This document shows positions 22,129 to 29,513 of a stretch of 37,131 nucleotides of DNA, one piece after another. The stretch spans positions 1 to 37,131 of the IMG/VR virus record IMGVR_UViG_3300005527_000018. One strand, written 5' to 3'. Position 1 is the stretch's first letter. Each line of letters opens with the position of its first letter. Made by a program: the position numbers and the translations under genes. Below the pieces are notes generated by a model. That model did no database searches. It worked only from the letters and a program-made list of their open reading frames with translations, and was not told where the DNA came from. This DNA is from a virus.

Positions 22129-22818
22129 TCAACCCGTGATCTTCGCGACGACCGCGCCCAAGTCGGCCGGTTCGTACGCGTCAAGCTTGCCGCTGCGGTC
22201 CTTCGCTACCGACTTCCCGTCGGTGGCGGTCAGCAAGTAGCGGCTCGCCACCTTGCCCCCGCTCCCGTCGTCCTCGTCGATGACGACAAGGCGAAAGACC
22301 TCGTCGAAGAGATAGGGCAGCGCCTCGCCAAGTTTGGCGCCTGGCATGCCGATGCTGTGGCTGACCCTGCTCGTCGCCTCGTCCTTCGTGCTCGCCAACT
22401 TCGCGGAGAAGTACACGCCGCAGGAAAGGTCGCGGAAGGCGCGCATGATCTTGACCATCTCGTCGGACAAGGCGCCGTACGCCTGTCGCGGATCCTTGGT
22501 CTTCGCCTTCTCGCTCGACAGCACGACTTCTGCGATCTCGCTCACGCTGTCGAGCACGACCCACGCGTAGCCGTGGTCGCCAGCGCGCAGTTCGGCGTAG
22601 ACGGCGCGCAGGGCTTCGATGGAGGTCACCTCGACCACGTCGGCGTCGATGTCGGCGCCTGCGAGGGACAGCAGCCCGGCTTCCGCGGAGATGATCAGGA
22701 TCTTCCCGGTGAGCGACGCGATCAGCGTGGTCTTACCGACGCCAGCGTTTCCGTACACGAGGATCTTTGGTGCGCGGGCATCAATCGCCTCGCGCAGACG
22801 AATCTTGAGCGACTGCAT
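22129..22818 (-). CDS. Sak4-like RecA-fold recombinase/annealing ATPase
   Basis: 229 aa, ATG 22818 with a perfect GGAGG site. Walker A is VYGNAGVGKTT (Gly23-Thr31) and Walker B is WVVLD (86-90), followed by SEIAEVV and a conserved AYGALSDEMVKIMRAFRDLS segment typical of Sak4/AAA_24 phage ATPases. Sak4 proteins are short RecA-like enzymes that promote single-strand annealing with a phage SSB-type partner. The co-operonic DUF669-like, exonuclease and RusA-like genes complete a recombination module. The gene follows the 34-aa microprotein after one base. Confidence 0.87.
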   Translation of the reverse strand: MQSLKIRLREAIDARAPKILVYGNAGVGKTTLIASLTGKILIISAEAGLLSLAGADIDADVVEVTSIEALRAVYAELRAGDHGYAWVVLDSVSEIAEVVLSSEKAKTKDPRQAYGALSDEMVKIMRAFRDLSCGVYFSAKLASTKDEATSRVSHSIGMPGAKLGEALPYLFDEVFRLVVIDEDDGSGGKVASRYLLTATDGKSVAKDRSGKLDAYEPADLGAVVAKITG

Positions 22819-22819
22819 G

Positions 22820-22924
22820 TCAGCCTCCGATCTGGGCAAAGTAGATGTCGACGGGGATGCCGCGTCGGACGGCCTCTCGCATGATGGCGCGACGAAAAGC
22901 GGGGCGGAGTGTGGTCCACGACAT
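22820..22924 (-). CDS. 34-aa microprotein at the head of the early operon
   Basis: ATG 22924, GGGAGA about seven to eight bases upstream, stop one base before the Sak4-like ATG. The sequence MSWTTLRPAFRRAIMREAVR continues RGIPVDIYFAQIGG, a basic amphipathic helix with a hydrophobic end. The last codons also encode the Sak4 ribosome site, so it may be mainly a coupling leader. Its reality is plausible, its function unknown. Confidence 0.45.
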   Translation of the reverse strand: MSWTTLRPAFRRAIMREAVRRGIPVDIYFAQIGG

Positions 22925-22960
22925 GATGTGATCTCCCTGTGTTGCTGTGTGTGTCGGTGC

Positions 22961-23152
22961 TCAGATGCGGGCGGCGAGGGCGACGGCGTCACGCTCGGCG
23001 GCGTCGACGGCGAATGCCGGGCGGACTGTGTCGCACTCGGCGACAATGCGGCCGTTGCGGGCGACGAGCGCGCCGTGGCACGTCGTGGCGCCGCGGATGA
23101 TGCGGATGCGGAGGGTCTTGCCGGACTTCGTGGTGATGGTCGTGGTCTGCAT
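22961..23152 (-). CDS. 63-aa first gene of the leftward early operon
   Basis: ATG 23152 with GGGAGA seven to eight bases upstream, 45 bases downstream of the proposed -10. The protein is strand-rich and basic at the start (MQTTTITTKSGKTLRIRIIR), then ATTCHGALVARNGRIVAECD and an acidic/Ala end. Being first after the promoter it is likely expressed earliest. It could be a host-takeover or anti-defence protein, but no family is recognised. Confidence 0.6.
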   Translation of the reverse strand: MQTTTITTKSGKTLRIRIIRGATTCHGALVARNGRIVAECDTVRPAFAVDAAERDAVALAARI

Positions 23153-23196
23153 GTCTGCGTCTCCCTGCTTTGCGGCATCGCCGCGTTGGTGAAGTC

Positions 23197-23225
23197 ATCC
23201 TAGCGGTGATCTGTTGCCGTGTCAA
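23197..23225 (-). promoter_or_regulatory. Early leftward sigma70 promoter
   Basis: Read on the - strand: TTGACA (23220-23225), 17-base spacer, TAGGAT (23197-23202). The -35 is consensus and the -10 differs at two bases. It would start transcription near 23190, ahead of the ATG at 23152, and drive the whole leftward operon. Confidence 0.8.
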
Positions 23226-23238
23226 GCGCTCGCTTGAC
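23221..23238. promoter_or_regulatory. Palindromic operator overlapping both divergent -35 boxes
   Basis: GTCAAGCG (23221-23228), two bases, CGCTTGAC (23231-23238): perfect 8-bp arms. Each arm contains most of one -35 element, so a dimeric protein bound here would silence both promoters at once. The XRE regulator (21154-21393) or the HTH protein (17103-17465) are candidates. Part of the symmetry is an inevitable result of two facing TTGAC elements, but the GCG extension on each side is not. Confidence 0.6.
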
Positions 23239-23262
23239 GAAAATGCAGATCAAGGCTAAGGT
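23234..23262 (+). promoter_or_regulatory. Early rightward promoter for the SF2 helicase
   Basis: TTGACG (23234-23239), 17-base spacer, TAAGGT (23257-23262), 52 bases before the GTG at 23315. It is the divergent partner of the leftward promoter; the two -35 boxes are separated by only eight bases. Confidence 0.7.
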
Positions 23263-23314
23263 GGCGTCACAACGCGGCGCGGGATGGATCTGCGCGTGAT
23301 CGGGAGGTGATCGG

Positions 23315-25051
23315 GTGAAGCTACGGGACTACCAACAAGCCGCGGTCGACGCGGTGCTCAAGTATTGGGAGCGCGGCGGAATGCACCCGCTCGTCGAGGT
23401 GCCCACGGGCGGGGGCAAATCTGCGATCCTCGGCGAGCTTGCCCGCGTCGTCGTGCAGGACTGCGGCGGGCGTGTGGTGATCGCCACGCATCGCGCCGAG
23501 TTGATCGAGCAGGACGCCGCGGCGTGTCGGTGGATCTGGGGGGAGCGTGCTCCGGTGGCGATCTGGTCCGCGTCGCTGGGCCAGCGAGGCACAGCACCGA
23601 TCACCGTCTGCGGCGTGCAGACCGTGGCGAAGAAGGCGCGCGACTTGGGCGTGGTCGACGTGCTGATTGTCGACGAGGCGCACCTCATCCCCCCGGATGG
23701 GGACGGGCAGTATCAGACGCTCGTGCGTGGCCTGCGCGAGATCAATCCCGCGCTACGGGTCGTGGGGCTGACTGCCACGCCGTACAGGCTGTCACAGGGC
23801 TACCTTACCCAAGGCGACGGGGCGCTATTCACGTCGATCGCCTACCGTGTCGACGTGGCGAGCCTGATTGCGCAGGGGTATCTCGCGCCGCTGGTGACGG
23901 GTGCGGTCGGGGCGCAGATCGACACCGACGCCCTGTCCGTGCGGGCGGGGGAATTCGCCGCGCGAGACCTCGAGCTTGCCGCGGACGTGGCCACCGTGAC
24001 CGAGCGCGTGGCCGATGACGTCACGGCGGCGCTCGACAGTGGGCGCACGTCGGCGTTGCTTTTCGCGTGCAGCGTGCAGCACGCGCACCATCTGGCCGCG
24101 GCGGTGCAGGCCCGAGGACGTGAGGCGCTTGTCATCACGGGCGACACCGAGCCTGTGGTGCGATCTGCGATCATCGGTCGTTTCCGTCGGCGTGCCCTGC
24201 CGTGCCTCGTCTCCTGCGACGTGCTGACGACGGGATTCGATGCGCCCGTCGTCGACGTGCTCGCGATAGTGCGCGCCACCTTGTCGCCGTCGCTGTACGT
24301 CCAAATTGTCGGGCGCGGAATGCGCCCCGCCGAAGGGAAGACCGACTGTCTGGTGCTTGACTACGGCGGGAACATCGCAAGGCACGGTCCCGTCGACGAG
24401 GTCAGGATCAAGCCCAAGACGGGCAAGGGTGGCGGCGAGGCGCCCGTGAAGACGTGCGCCAACTGTGCCGCCGAGCAACCGGCGTCGGCGCGGATGTGTA
24501 GCGAGTGTGATTGCGAGTTTCGCCCACCGGAGAAGCGGGCGAACGAGCAGGCGTCGTCTCTGCCCGTGCTGTCGACAGGAGCGATTGACGGCAGGCGCGC
24601 CACGTCGGCGAGGCACGCGGTGGGGAACGTGGAATTCTTCGTCCACAAGAAGCGCACGGGTGGCGGGCCACCTACGGTGCGCGTCGACTACTACGCGGCC
24701 GAGCCGCCGGATGCGTCGTCGGCGTGGGTGCCGACGAAGATCGCAAGCGAGTGGATCTGCGTCGAGCACGAGGGCTTCGCCGCCGCGAAAGCCTCGACGT
24801 GGTGGGCGCGGCACGTCGGGACGAAGATGCCTTCGACGGTGGCCGAAGCCGTCGAGCGACTGAAAGCGGGCGAGATGCGGCGCGTGGTGTCGATTGAGAC
24901 CAAGCCCGATGGCGACTACACGCGCGTCGTGCGGCTAGTGCAGGAGGCAGGGCGGCAGCCTGGCGCAGATGACGACGCGGGCGATGCGCCTGCGACGACG
25001 GAGACGGAAAAGCTAGCCGACCCGTTCAATGGCGACGATCTGCCCTTCTGA
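23315..25051 (+). CDS. SF2 DEAH helicase with zinc ribbon and SSB-like C-tail
   Basis: 578 aa, GTG 23315 after GGGAGGTGATC. Helicase motifs: LRDYQQAA (Q-like), VPTGGGKS (30-36), VDEAH (119-123), LTATPYR (152-158), LTTGFDAP (304-311) and QIVGRGMRP (330-338), so both RecA domains are complete. A zinc ribbon follows (Cys381, Cys384, Cys395, Cys398). Residues ~430-545 form an extra domain of unknown fold. The last residues are DPFNGDDLPF, very like the acidic tip of bacterial SSB (DDDIPF). It would unwind or remodel DNA in replication or recombination. It is related to phage helicases usually annotated as type III restriction-like. Confidence 0.9.
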   Translation: MKLRDYQQAAVDAVLKYWERGGMHPLVEVPTGGGKSAILGELARVVVQDCGGRVVIATHRAELIEQDAAACRWIWGERAPVAIWSASLGQRGTAPITVCGVQTVAKKARDLGVVDVLIVDEAHLIPPDGDGQYQTLVRGLREINPALRVVGLTATPYRLSQGYLTQGDGALFTSIAYRVDVASLIAQGYLAPLVTGAVGAQIDTDALSVRAGEFAARDLELAADVATVTERVADDVTAALDSGRTSALLFACSVQHAHHLAAAVQARGREALVITGDTEPVVRSAIIGRFRRRALPCLVSCDVLTTGFDAPVVDVLAIVRATLSPSLYVQIVGRGMRPAEGKTDCLVLDYGGNIARHGPVDEVRIKPKTGKGGGEAPVKTCANCAAEQPASARMCSECDCEFRPPEKRANEQASSLPVLSTGAIDGRRATSARHAVGNVEFFVHKKRTGGGPPTVRVDYYAAEPPDASSAWVPTKIASEWICVEHEGFAAAKASTWWARHVGTKMPSTVAEAVERLKAGEMRRVVSIETKPDGDYTRVVRLVQEAGRQPGADDDAGDAPATTETEKLADPFNGDDLPF

Positions 25052-25079
25052 AAAGAAAAAAGCCCGGCGTGAGCCGGGC
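25051..25079 (-). terminator. Rho-independent terminator oriented leftward
   Basis: GCCCGGC (25062-25068), loop GTGA, GCCGGGC (25073-25079), with an A-rich run (AAAAGAAAAAA, 25051-25061) on the left. On the - strand this is a GC hairpin followed by U-rich sequence. In the rightward direction no U-run follows, so it would be weak for the helicase transcript. It would stop antisense transcripts entering the helicase gene. Confidence 0.75.
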
Positions 25080-25127
25080 GCATCGACGAGGGAGAGACGG
25101 CGACGCGTGACGAGCATAGCGCATGGC

Positions 25128-25156
25128 GTGACAGCCGCAAGGGTGCGCGGTAGGAT
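25128..25156 (+). promoter_or_regulatory. Promoter of the primase/RecD operon
   Basis: GTGACA (25128-25133), 17-base spacer, TAGGAT (25151-25156), the same -10 hexamer as the leftward early promoter. The start codon GTG 25195 follows AAGGAGG at 25184-25190. Confidence 0.65.
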
Positions 25157-25194
25157 GCGATTCGGAAGCGGTGGGGACGCCGCAAGGAGGATAG

Positions 25195-27756
25195 GTGAAA
25201 ATCAGCGAATTCAAGAACGCGAAGGCCGTTCGGCCTGAGCTTGTCTCTATTTCCGTCGACGACTTTGAGGCGCGCTGCCGTGCGTTCGTCGAAAAGCCCT
25301 TGGTGCGGTCGCCCGTCGAGGACGAGGTCAAAGATCGACCGGGCGAGGCGGAAAACATCTACCGGCACGCCGAGACAAAAGAGCGTGGCGCGGCGTTCGC
25401 CCCTGTCGTGCTCAAGGCAGGCACGACGCGCAAGGCAGCCAACGTGGTCGAGGTCCACGCATTCGTCGCCGACCTCGACGACGTAGGCGACGACGTGGTG
25501 GATGGCATCCTGCGCACACTGGAATCGGCTGGGGTGCGGCACTGGGGCTGGACCACGTTCGGGCATGGCTGGAAGCACCCGCGCGGCGCATGGCGCATCG
25601 TGGTGCCTTTTGCGGCGCCCGTCGTCGTCGAGGATACGCCCGGCCTGTGGTTGGCCGTCTGGTCGCGCATCGGCGAGGCGCTCTTTCGTGGTGCCGTCGA
25701 CGGCTCGACGAAAGACGCCTGCCGGCTGCACTTCTACGCAGGCGCGCCGCTGATCGTGGGCACACTTGAGCGCGGTTGGTGGGAGAATGACGCGCCGCTG
25801 TGGACCTCCGGCGGCGTCGAGGTGCTCGACCCGACGGCAATCGTCGAGGACGCGCGCGCGAGCCTTGCCGCGACGGTGGCGGCGAACGCAGCGCGACCGA
25901 AGACGTCAATCGCAGCGGAGGCGATGACCGAGGCCGAAGCCGTGCGCCAGTGGGGCGCGGCGACGCTCGCGCGCGAGCTTGGCAAGCTCGGCGCCGTGCC
26001 CGACAAACAAAAGCACGACGCGCTGCTGCGCACGGCGCGCCTGCTCGGTGGATACGTCCCCCACGCGCTGTCAGAGGGCGAGGTTTTTTCCTCGCTCGTG
26101 GGCGTGCTGGGCGTGTGGCGGGCGCAGGGAAAAAGGGTGGGGCCGCAGGCGAAAGACGAGGCCACGATCCGCGACGGGATCAACCACGGCAAGGGCGATC
26201 CGATCTGGCCGAAGTCGCGCGAGCTTGACCGCTACCTCTACACGCTCGACGACGTCGACGAAGAGATCCTCGCGCGCGTCAACGAGTGGGCCGATAGGGC
26301 GGCGGCGGGAGAAGATGTCAACGCGGACGACGTCGAGGGCGAGGACGTCAACGACGCCGAGGGCGAGGACGAAAAGAAAACCCCGGCGGGGGACGACGCC
26401 GGGGTCAGGTTGCGTCTTGTCCAAGGAGGACCGGACACGGCGCGAACGGTGGAAAAGGTATCACCCGACATCGTGGCGGACAAGCTATGGGCGCGCTTTG
26501 CGGCACTTCCGGGGATACCGGGGCTTTTTGCGCGCGAGATGGAAGCGCGCGTCGACTATCGACAGCCTGGATTGATGCTCGGCGGCGGGCTCGCGCTTTG
26601 CTCGATTCTCGGCATGCGTCGATTCGTCTTCGAGGGCCTGACGTCTGGCATCGTGGTGTGCTCCGTAGCAGGCACGTCGACGGGCAAGGGCGCGCCGCAG
26701 GATCTCGTTGTCGCGGTGCTGAAGCAGACATGGGGCGCCATTCTTGGACCCGATGATTTCGTGTCGTCGGCGTCTTTCCTCGCCGGGCTCGAAGAGGCGG
26801 TCAAGGCGCAGATCGGGCAAGCCTACGTCGTCGACGAATACGGGCCGCAATTGAAAGTGATGCTGAACGACCACAACGTCGCGATGGGCGCACTGCGCGG
26901 CGCGTTGCTCAAGATCACGTCGGCGAACACGAAGACGCTGTCTTTCGCGAAGCCGCAGGGGCAGGGCGGCGGAAAGCGCGAGATGATTGCGCCCACGATT
27001 GTGCTCTACGGGTCGACGACGCCGGAGGCGTTGCATGATGCGCTGTCATCGCTGTCGACGCGCGATGGATACATGGGCCGGCATGTGTGGTTCACCGATC
27101 TATCGGTGCTGCCGCGATTCAATCGCGCGGTGAAGCGCGGGCCGATCGATCCGGCGTTGGTGGCTGCGGTCGACAAGGCGCGCGAAGCGCACCAAGCGTG
27201 GATCTCGCGTGTGCCGTCCGATGGCGTGTCACTGTACGTCCCCGACGAAGTCACGATCGATCCGGCGGCGGCTGAATTCCTGCTCAACTTTCGCGAGGCA
27301 TGCGACGAACGGCGGCGGAAGCAGACCGACGAGATGGTCGAGGGCAGCACGGGCCGCACGGCGGAGCAAGCGAAGCGCATCGCGCTTGCGCTTGCCGTCG
27401 CCAGCGACACGCGCGGCGGCATCCCACGGATCGATCTCACGATCATCCGGCTGGCCTGCGACATCGCGGAGCACAGCGCGACCGTGATCGAAAAGCACCT
27501 GGCGTCGCAGGCGGGAGGCGCCGACCCGTGGGAACGCAAGGTAGCGAAGGTGCGCCGCGCGGTGGCGCGCCTGAGCGACCGCGGCGAGGCGTTGACGCGG
27601 TCAAACCTCATGCGGTCGGCCAACCTCGGCGCCGACGGCGTGCAAGACGTGCTGATCTTCTGGAAGGAGAGCGGGCAAGAGGAGCGGTACGGCACGGCTG
27701 GCTTGCTCAAGGTGAAGACGAAGGCGCCGGCCGGGGCGAGGGACGGTGAGGGATGA
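25195..27756 (+). CDS. Primase-polymerase / DUF3987-type ATPase replication protein
   Basis: 853 aa, GTG with a strong AAGGAGG site. The N-terminal ~210 residues resemble an archaeo-eukaryotic primase (PrimPol): FVADLDD (Asp93, Asp95), TTFGHGWKHPRGAWRIVVPF with His124 and Arg134, and STKDACRLHFYAGAP. A helical linker and an acidic spacer (residues ~366-400) follow. The C-terminal half has a P-loop of the DUF3987 kind (VAGTSTGKGAPQD, 491-503) and AYVVDEYG as Walker B (543-550), then a helical tail. It would prime and help unwind at the phage origin. No separate DNA polymerase gene is present. Confidence 0.8.
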   Translation: MKISEFKNAKAVRPELVSISVDDFEARCRAFVEKPLVRSPVEDEVKDRPGEAENIYRHAETKERGAAFAPVVLKAGTTRKAANVVEVHAFVADLDDVGDDVVDGILRTLESAGVRHWGWTTFGHGWKHPRGAWRIVVPFAAPVVVEDTPGLWLAVWSRIGEALFRGAVDGSTKDACRLHFYAGAPLIVGTLERGWWENDAPLWTSGGVEVLDPTAIVEDARASLAATVAANAARPKTSIAAEAMTEAEAVRQWGAATLARELGKLGAVPDKQKHDALLRTARLLGGYVPHALSEGEVFSSLVGVLGVWRAQGKRVGPQAKDEATIRDGINHGKGDPIWPKSRELDRYLYTLDDVDEEILARVNEWADRAAAGEDVNADDVEGEDVNDAEGEDEKKTPAGDDAGVRLRLVQGGPDTARTVEKVSPDIVADKLWARFAALPGIPGLFAREMEARVDYRQPGLMLGGGLALCSILGMRRFVFEGLTSGIVVCSVAGTSTGKGAPQDLVVAVLKQTWGAILGPDDFVSSASFLAGLEEAVKAQIGQAYVVDEYGPQLKVMLNDHNVAMGALRGALLKITSANTKTLSFAKPQGQGGGKREMIAPTIVLYGSTTPEALHDALSSLSTRDGYMGRHVWFTDLSVLPRFNRAVKRGPIDPALVAAVDKAREAHQAWISRVPSDGVSLYVPDEVTIDPAAAEFLLNFREACDERRRKQTDEMVEGSTGRTAEQAKRIALALAVASDTRGGIPRIDLTIIRLACDIAEHSATVIEKHLASQAGGADPWERKVAKVRRAVARLSDRGEALTRSNLMRSANLGADGVQDVLIFWKESGQEERYGTAGLLKVKTKAPAGARDGEG

Positions 27757-29012
27757 GCGCCACGATGTCGCCCGATCAACGGCGGGCATACGATGGGATC
27801 TTGGCGTGGTCGATCGACAAGGGCAGCGACGAAGACGCCACGCTTGCGGGCTATGCCGGGTGTGGAAAGACGTTCACGCTTGCGCAAGTGGCGCAGGAGT
27901 GGCGGCGACGCGGCGTGCGCGTGGCGTGGGTGGCACCGACCGGAAAGGCGGCGCTCGTGCTACGCGACACGCTGGCGCGCTACGGCGTCGACGCCGAAGT
28001 GTCGACGATCCATCGGGCATTTCTTCATCCGGTCAAGGACGATGAAGGCAAGTTGCGATGGAGGCAAAAGGTTGACGCGGATGTGCCCGATGTCGTCGTC
28101 GTCGACGAGGCGTCGATGCTCACAGAAGACGTCTGGTTGCTCGTCAAGGCGCGCGCGGCCGGCGCAAAGTTTCTTTACGTTGGGGACCATTTCCAGCTTC
28201 CCGCAATCGGCAGAAGCGCGGGCGTCATGGCGCATCCGACGTGGAAGCTTGAGACAATTCACCGTCAAGAAGAAGAAAGCCCGATCCTGCGCTTTGCGTC
28301 GCTTGTCCGCACCGACTCAATCGGCGCGGCGCTGTCCTACGCCATGAGTCTCGGTGGCGAACCAGAAAGCTCGGCGCCGCTGGTTTGCCTTCGCGGCGGG
28401 CAGATGCATGCCAAAGGGTCCGAAGCGGCCGTGCGCTGGACCTACGGCGACGGCGACGGGATGATCATAGTCGGGACGAATCGGCAGCGCGTGCACATCA
28501 ACCGGCTTGCGCGGCGCGTATTGCGGGCCAGCGGGCGCGATGACGTCATGCCCGAAGCGGGCGACGTGATGATGGTTTTGATGAACAGCCCGAAGCATGG
28601 CGTGGTCAACGGCGAGCTTGTGCGCGTGGATCGGTTTCGCGACTTCGATCCTGGTCACGTTTGCGTGGTTAGCTATGCACGAACACCGCTGGCGCTCGTC
28701 GACGAAACCGACAAAGCGGTGCTCGACAACTACAGAGATCAGATCATCGAAGACGACCGCATGGCCATGCGGCTACGCGCGGCGGGCACGCCGCCTGGAT
28801 GGGATGACTGCAAGAAGCGCGACGACCTGATCATGACCTACGGGTGGGCGCTGACGTGCCACAAGTCGCAGGGATCACAGGCCCGGCGGGTGCTCGTCGA
28901 CCATGACCGCATTATCGGCAAGACCGACGAGGAGCAGCGACGGTGGCTCTACACCGCAGCGACGCGGGCGCAGGCTTGTCTGCGCCTTGTGCGCGGCCTG
29001 CGGGCGTGGTAG
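27753..29012 (+). CDS. RecD/Dda-like SF1B helicase
   Basis: 419 aa, ATGA overlap with the primase gene and GGTGAGGG upstream. Motif I GYAGCGKT (33-40), Ia APTGKAA (61-67), STIHRAF, motif II VDEASM (117-122), motif III GDHFQLPAIG (144-153), motif V LTCHKSQGSQ and motif VI YTAATRA near the C-terminus: a full SF1B set in the compact Dda/RecD2 form. It translocates 5'-3' on single-stranded DNA and clears proteins and forks; in the T4 system Dda supports origin initiation. Its TAG stop overlaps the extended -10 at 29007-29016. Confidence 0.92.
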   Translation: MSATMSPDQRRAYDGILAWSIDKGSDEDATLAGYAGCGKTFTLAQVAQEWRRRGVRVAWVAPTGKAALVLRDTLARYGVDAEVSTIHRAFLHPVKDDEGKLRWRQKVDADVPDVVVVDEASMLTEDVWLLVKARAAGAKFLYVGDHFQLPAIGRSAGVMAHPTWKLETIHRQEEESPILRFASLVRTDSIGAALSYAMSLGGEPESSAPLVCLRGGQMHAKGSEAAVRWTYGDGDGMIIVGTNRQRVHINRLARRVLRASGRDDVMPEAGDVMMVLMNSPKHGVVNGELVRVDRFRDFDPGHVCVVSYARTPLALVDETDKAVLDNYRDQIIEDDRMAMRLRAAGTPPGWDDCKKRDDLIMTYGWALTCHKSQGSQARRVLVDHDRIIGKTDEEQRRWLYTAATRAQACLRLVRGLRAW

Positions 29013-29016
29013 AATG
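28987..29016 (+). promoter_or_regulatory. Extended -10 promoter reading into the 29-kb leader
   Basis: TTGTGC (28987-28992), 17-base spacer, TAGAAT (29010-29015) preceded by TGG. TGGTAGAAT is the best match in the window to an extended -10. Surrounding GGGCGTGGTAG matches the portal promoter. It would start a transcript at about 29022 through the structured region toward the terminase genes. Confidence 0.6.
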
Positions 29017-29117
29017 CTCGCCATGTGTCCCCTCCTCATGCCTAAGACTGTTGTCAAGGGCGAAGATTGTCGGCGGTCCTCACCCCAGTAGGGGGTGCGG
29101 CAAAAAACCGCCTTCAT

Positions 29118-29174
29118 CTTCATATGGGGGGTACATGTTGGTGGCGGGGTATAACCCCCACTATGAATATGAAG
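29118..29174 (+). repeat. Long imperfect inverted repeat in the AT-rich patch
   Basis: CTTCATAT (29118-29125) pairs with ATATGAAG (29167-29174), and inside it TGGGGG (29125-29130) pairs with CCCCCA (29155-29160), leaving a bulge of about six bases on the right arm. It could extrude as a cruciform or form a stable RNA stem. Confidence 0.6.
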
Positions 29175-29182
29175 AATTTTCT

Positions 29183-29216
29183 TCTTGGATATATCCGAGA
29201 GGGTAGGTCTTTTTTT
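29183..29216 (+). terminator. Weak terminator-like hairpin with T7 tract
   Basis: TCTTGG (29183-29188), loop ATATAT, CCGAGA (29195-29200; one G-T pair), then GGGTAGGTC and seven T residues (29210-29216). The nine bases between stem and T-run make a standard intrinsic terminator unlikely but not impossible. The T-tract may instead be part of an origin. Confidence 0.35.
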
Positions 29217-29416
29217 CAACCTGAGATCAAGTAGAAAAGACGCCCTCTTGCCCGGCCTGCGCGCCCTCGGGCGCAGCTTGCCGGCCACGCTGTGCAGCCC
29301 GTGGCGCATTCTGGCGTGCGCTGGCCTGCGGGACGGGCAAGCGGGCAGGTGGGCGGCTGGCGGGGCCTGCGGGGCGGCTGGCGCGCCCTCCCGGTGATCC
29401 CTGGTCACGCCCGCGT

Positions 29417-29449
29417 GCCTTGCGTGATCTGCAAGGCAAAACGTTTTGC
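29417..29449. repeat. Overlapping inverted repeats (possible RNA switch or operator)
   Basis: GCCTTGC (29417-29423) and GCAAGGC (29431-29437) form a perfect 7-bp stem with a 7-base loop. The 14-base perfect palindrome GCAAAACGTTTTGC (29436-29449) begins in the last two bases of that stem, so the two structures compete. In the rightward transcript the first hairpin is followed by AAAACGTTTTGCTTT. Confidence 0.6.
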
Positions 29450-29513
29450 TTTAGCGCCTGATCTGCTCTTTCGTGGCTTTGCATAGACGCGCGGCGCACT
29501 GGAAGCAGGCACC

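Larger units (their letters stand above)
29013..29513. other. Region without convincing genes: AT-rich inverted-repeat patch, then GC-rich repeats (candidate origin/leader RNA)
   Basis: No open frame here has a ribosome site or protein-like sequence. 29072-29112 can fold as nested stems (GGCGGT/ACCGCC around CACCCC/GGGGTG). 29118-29174 has CTTCATAT/ATATGAAG enclosing TGGGGG/CCCCCA. 29171-29184 is GAAGAA-TT-TTCTTC. 29183-29200 is TCTTGG/CCGAGA with loop ATATAT, followed by a T7 run at 29210-29216. 29225-29400 is extremely GC-rich with direct repeats (GGGCGGCTGGCG twice) and hairpins. Placed just after three replication genes and before terminase, it fits a replication origin, a regulatory leader RNA, a packaging site, or a mix of these. 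Confidence 0.6.

Noticed and set aside
29014-29091. 25-aa frame just after the RecD-like gene (MLAMCPLLMPK...)
   Set aside because: No ribosome site and it starts inside the proposed -10; could be a leader peptide but nothing supports it.
29227-29499. 90-codon open frame on the - strand in the structured region
   Set aside because: Low-complexity Arg/Pro/Ala/Gln sequence arising from GC-rich repeats, with no ribosome site; not protein-like.
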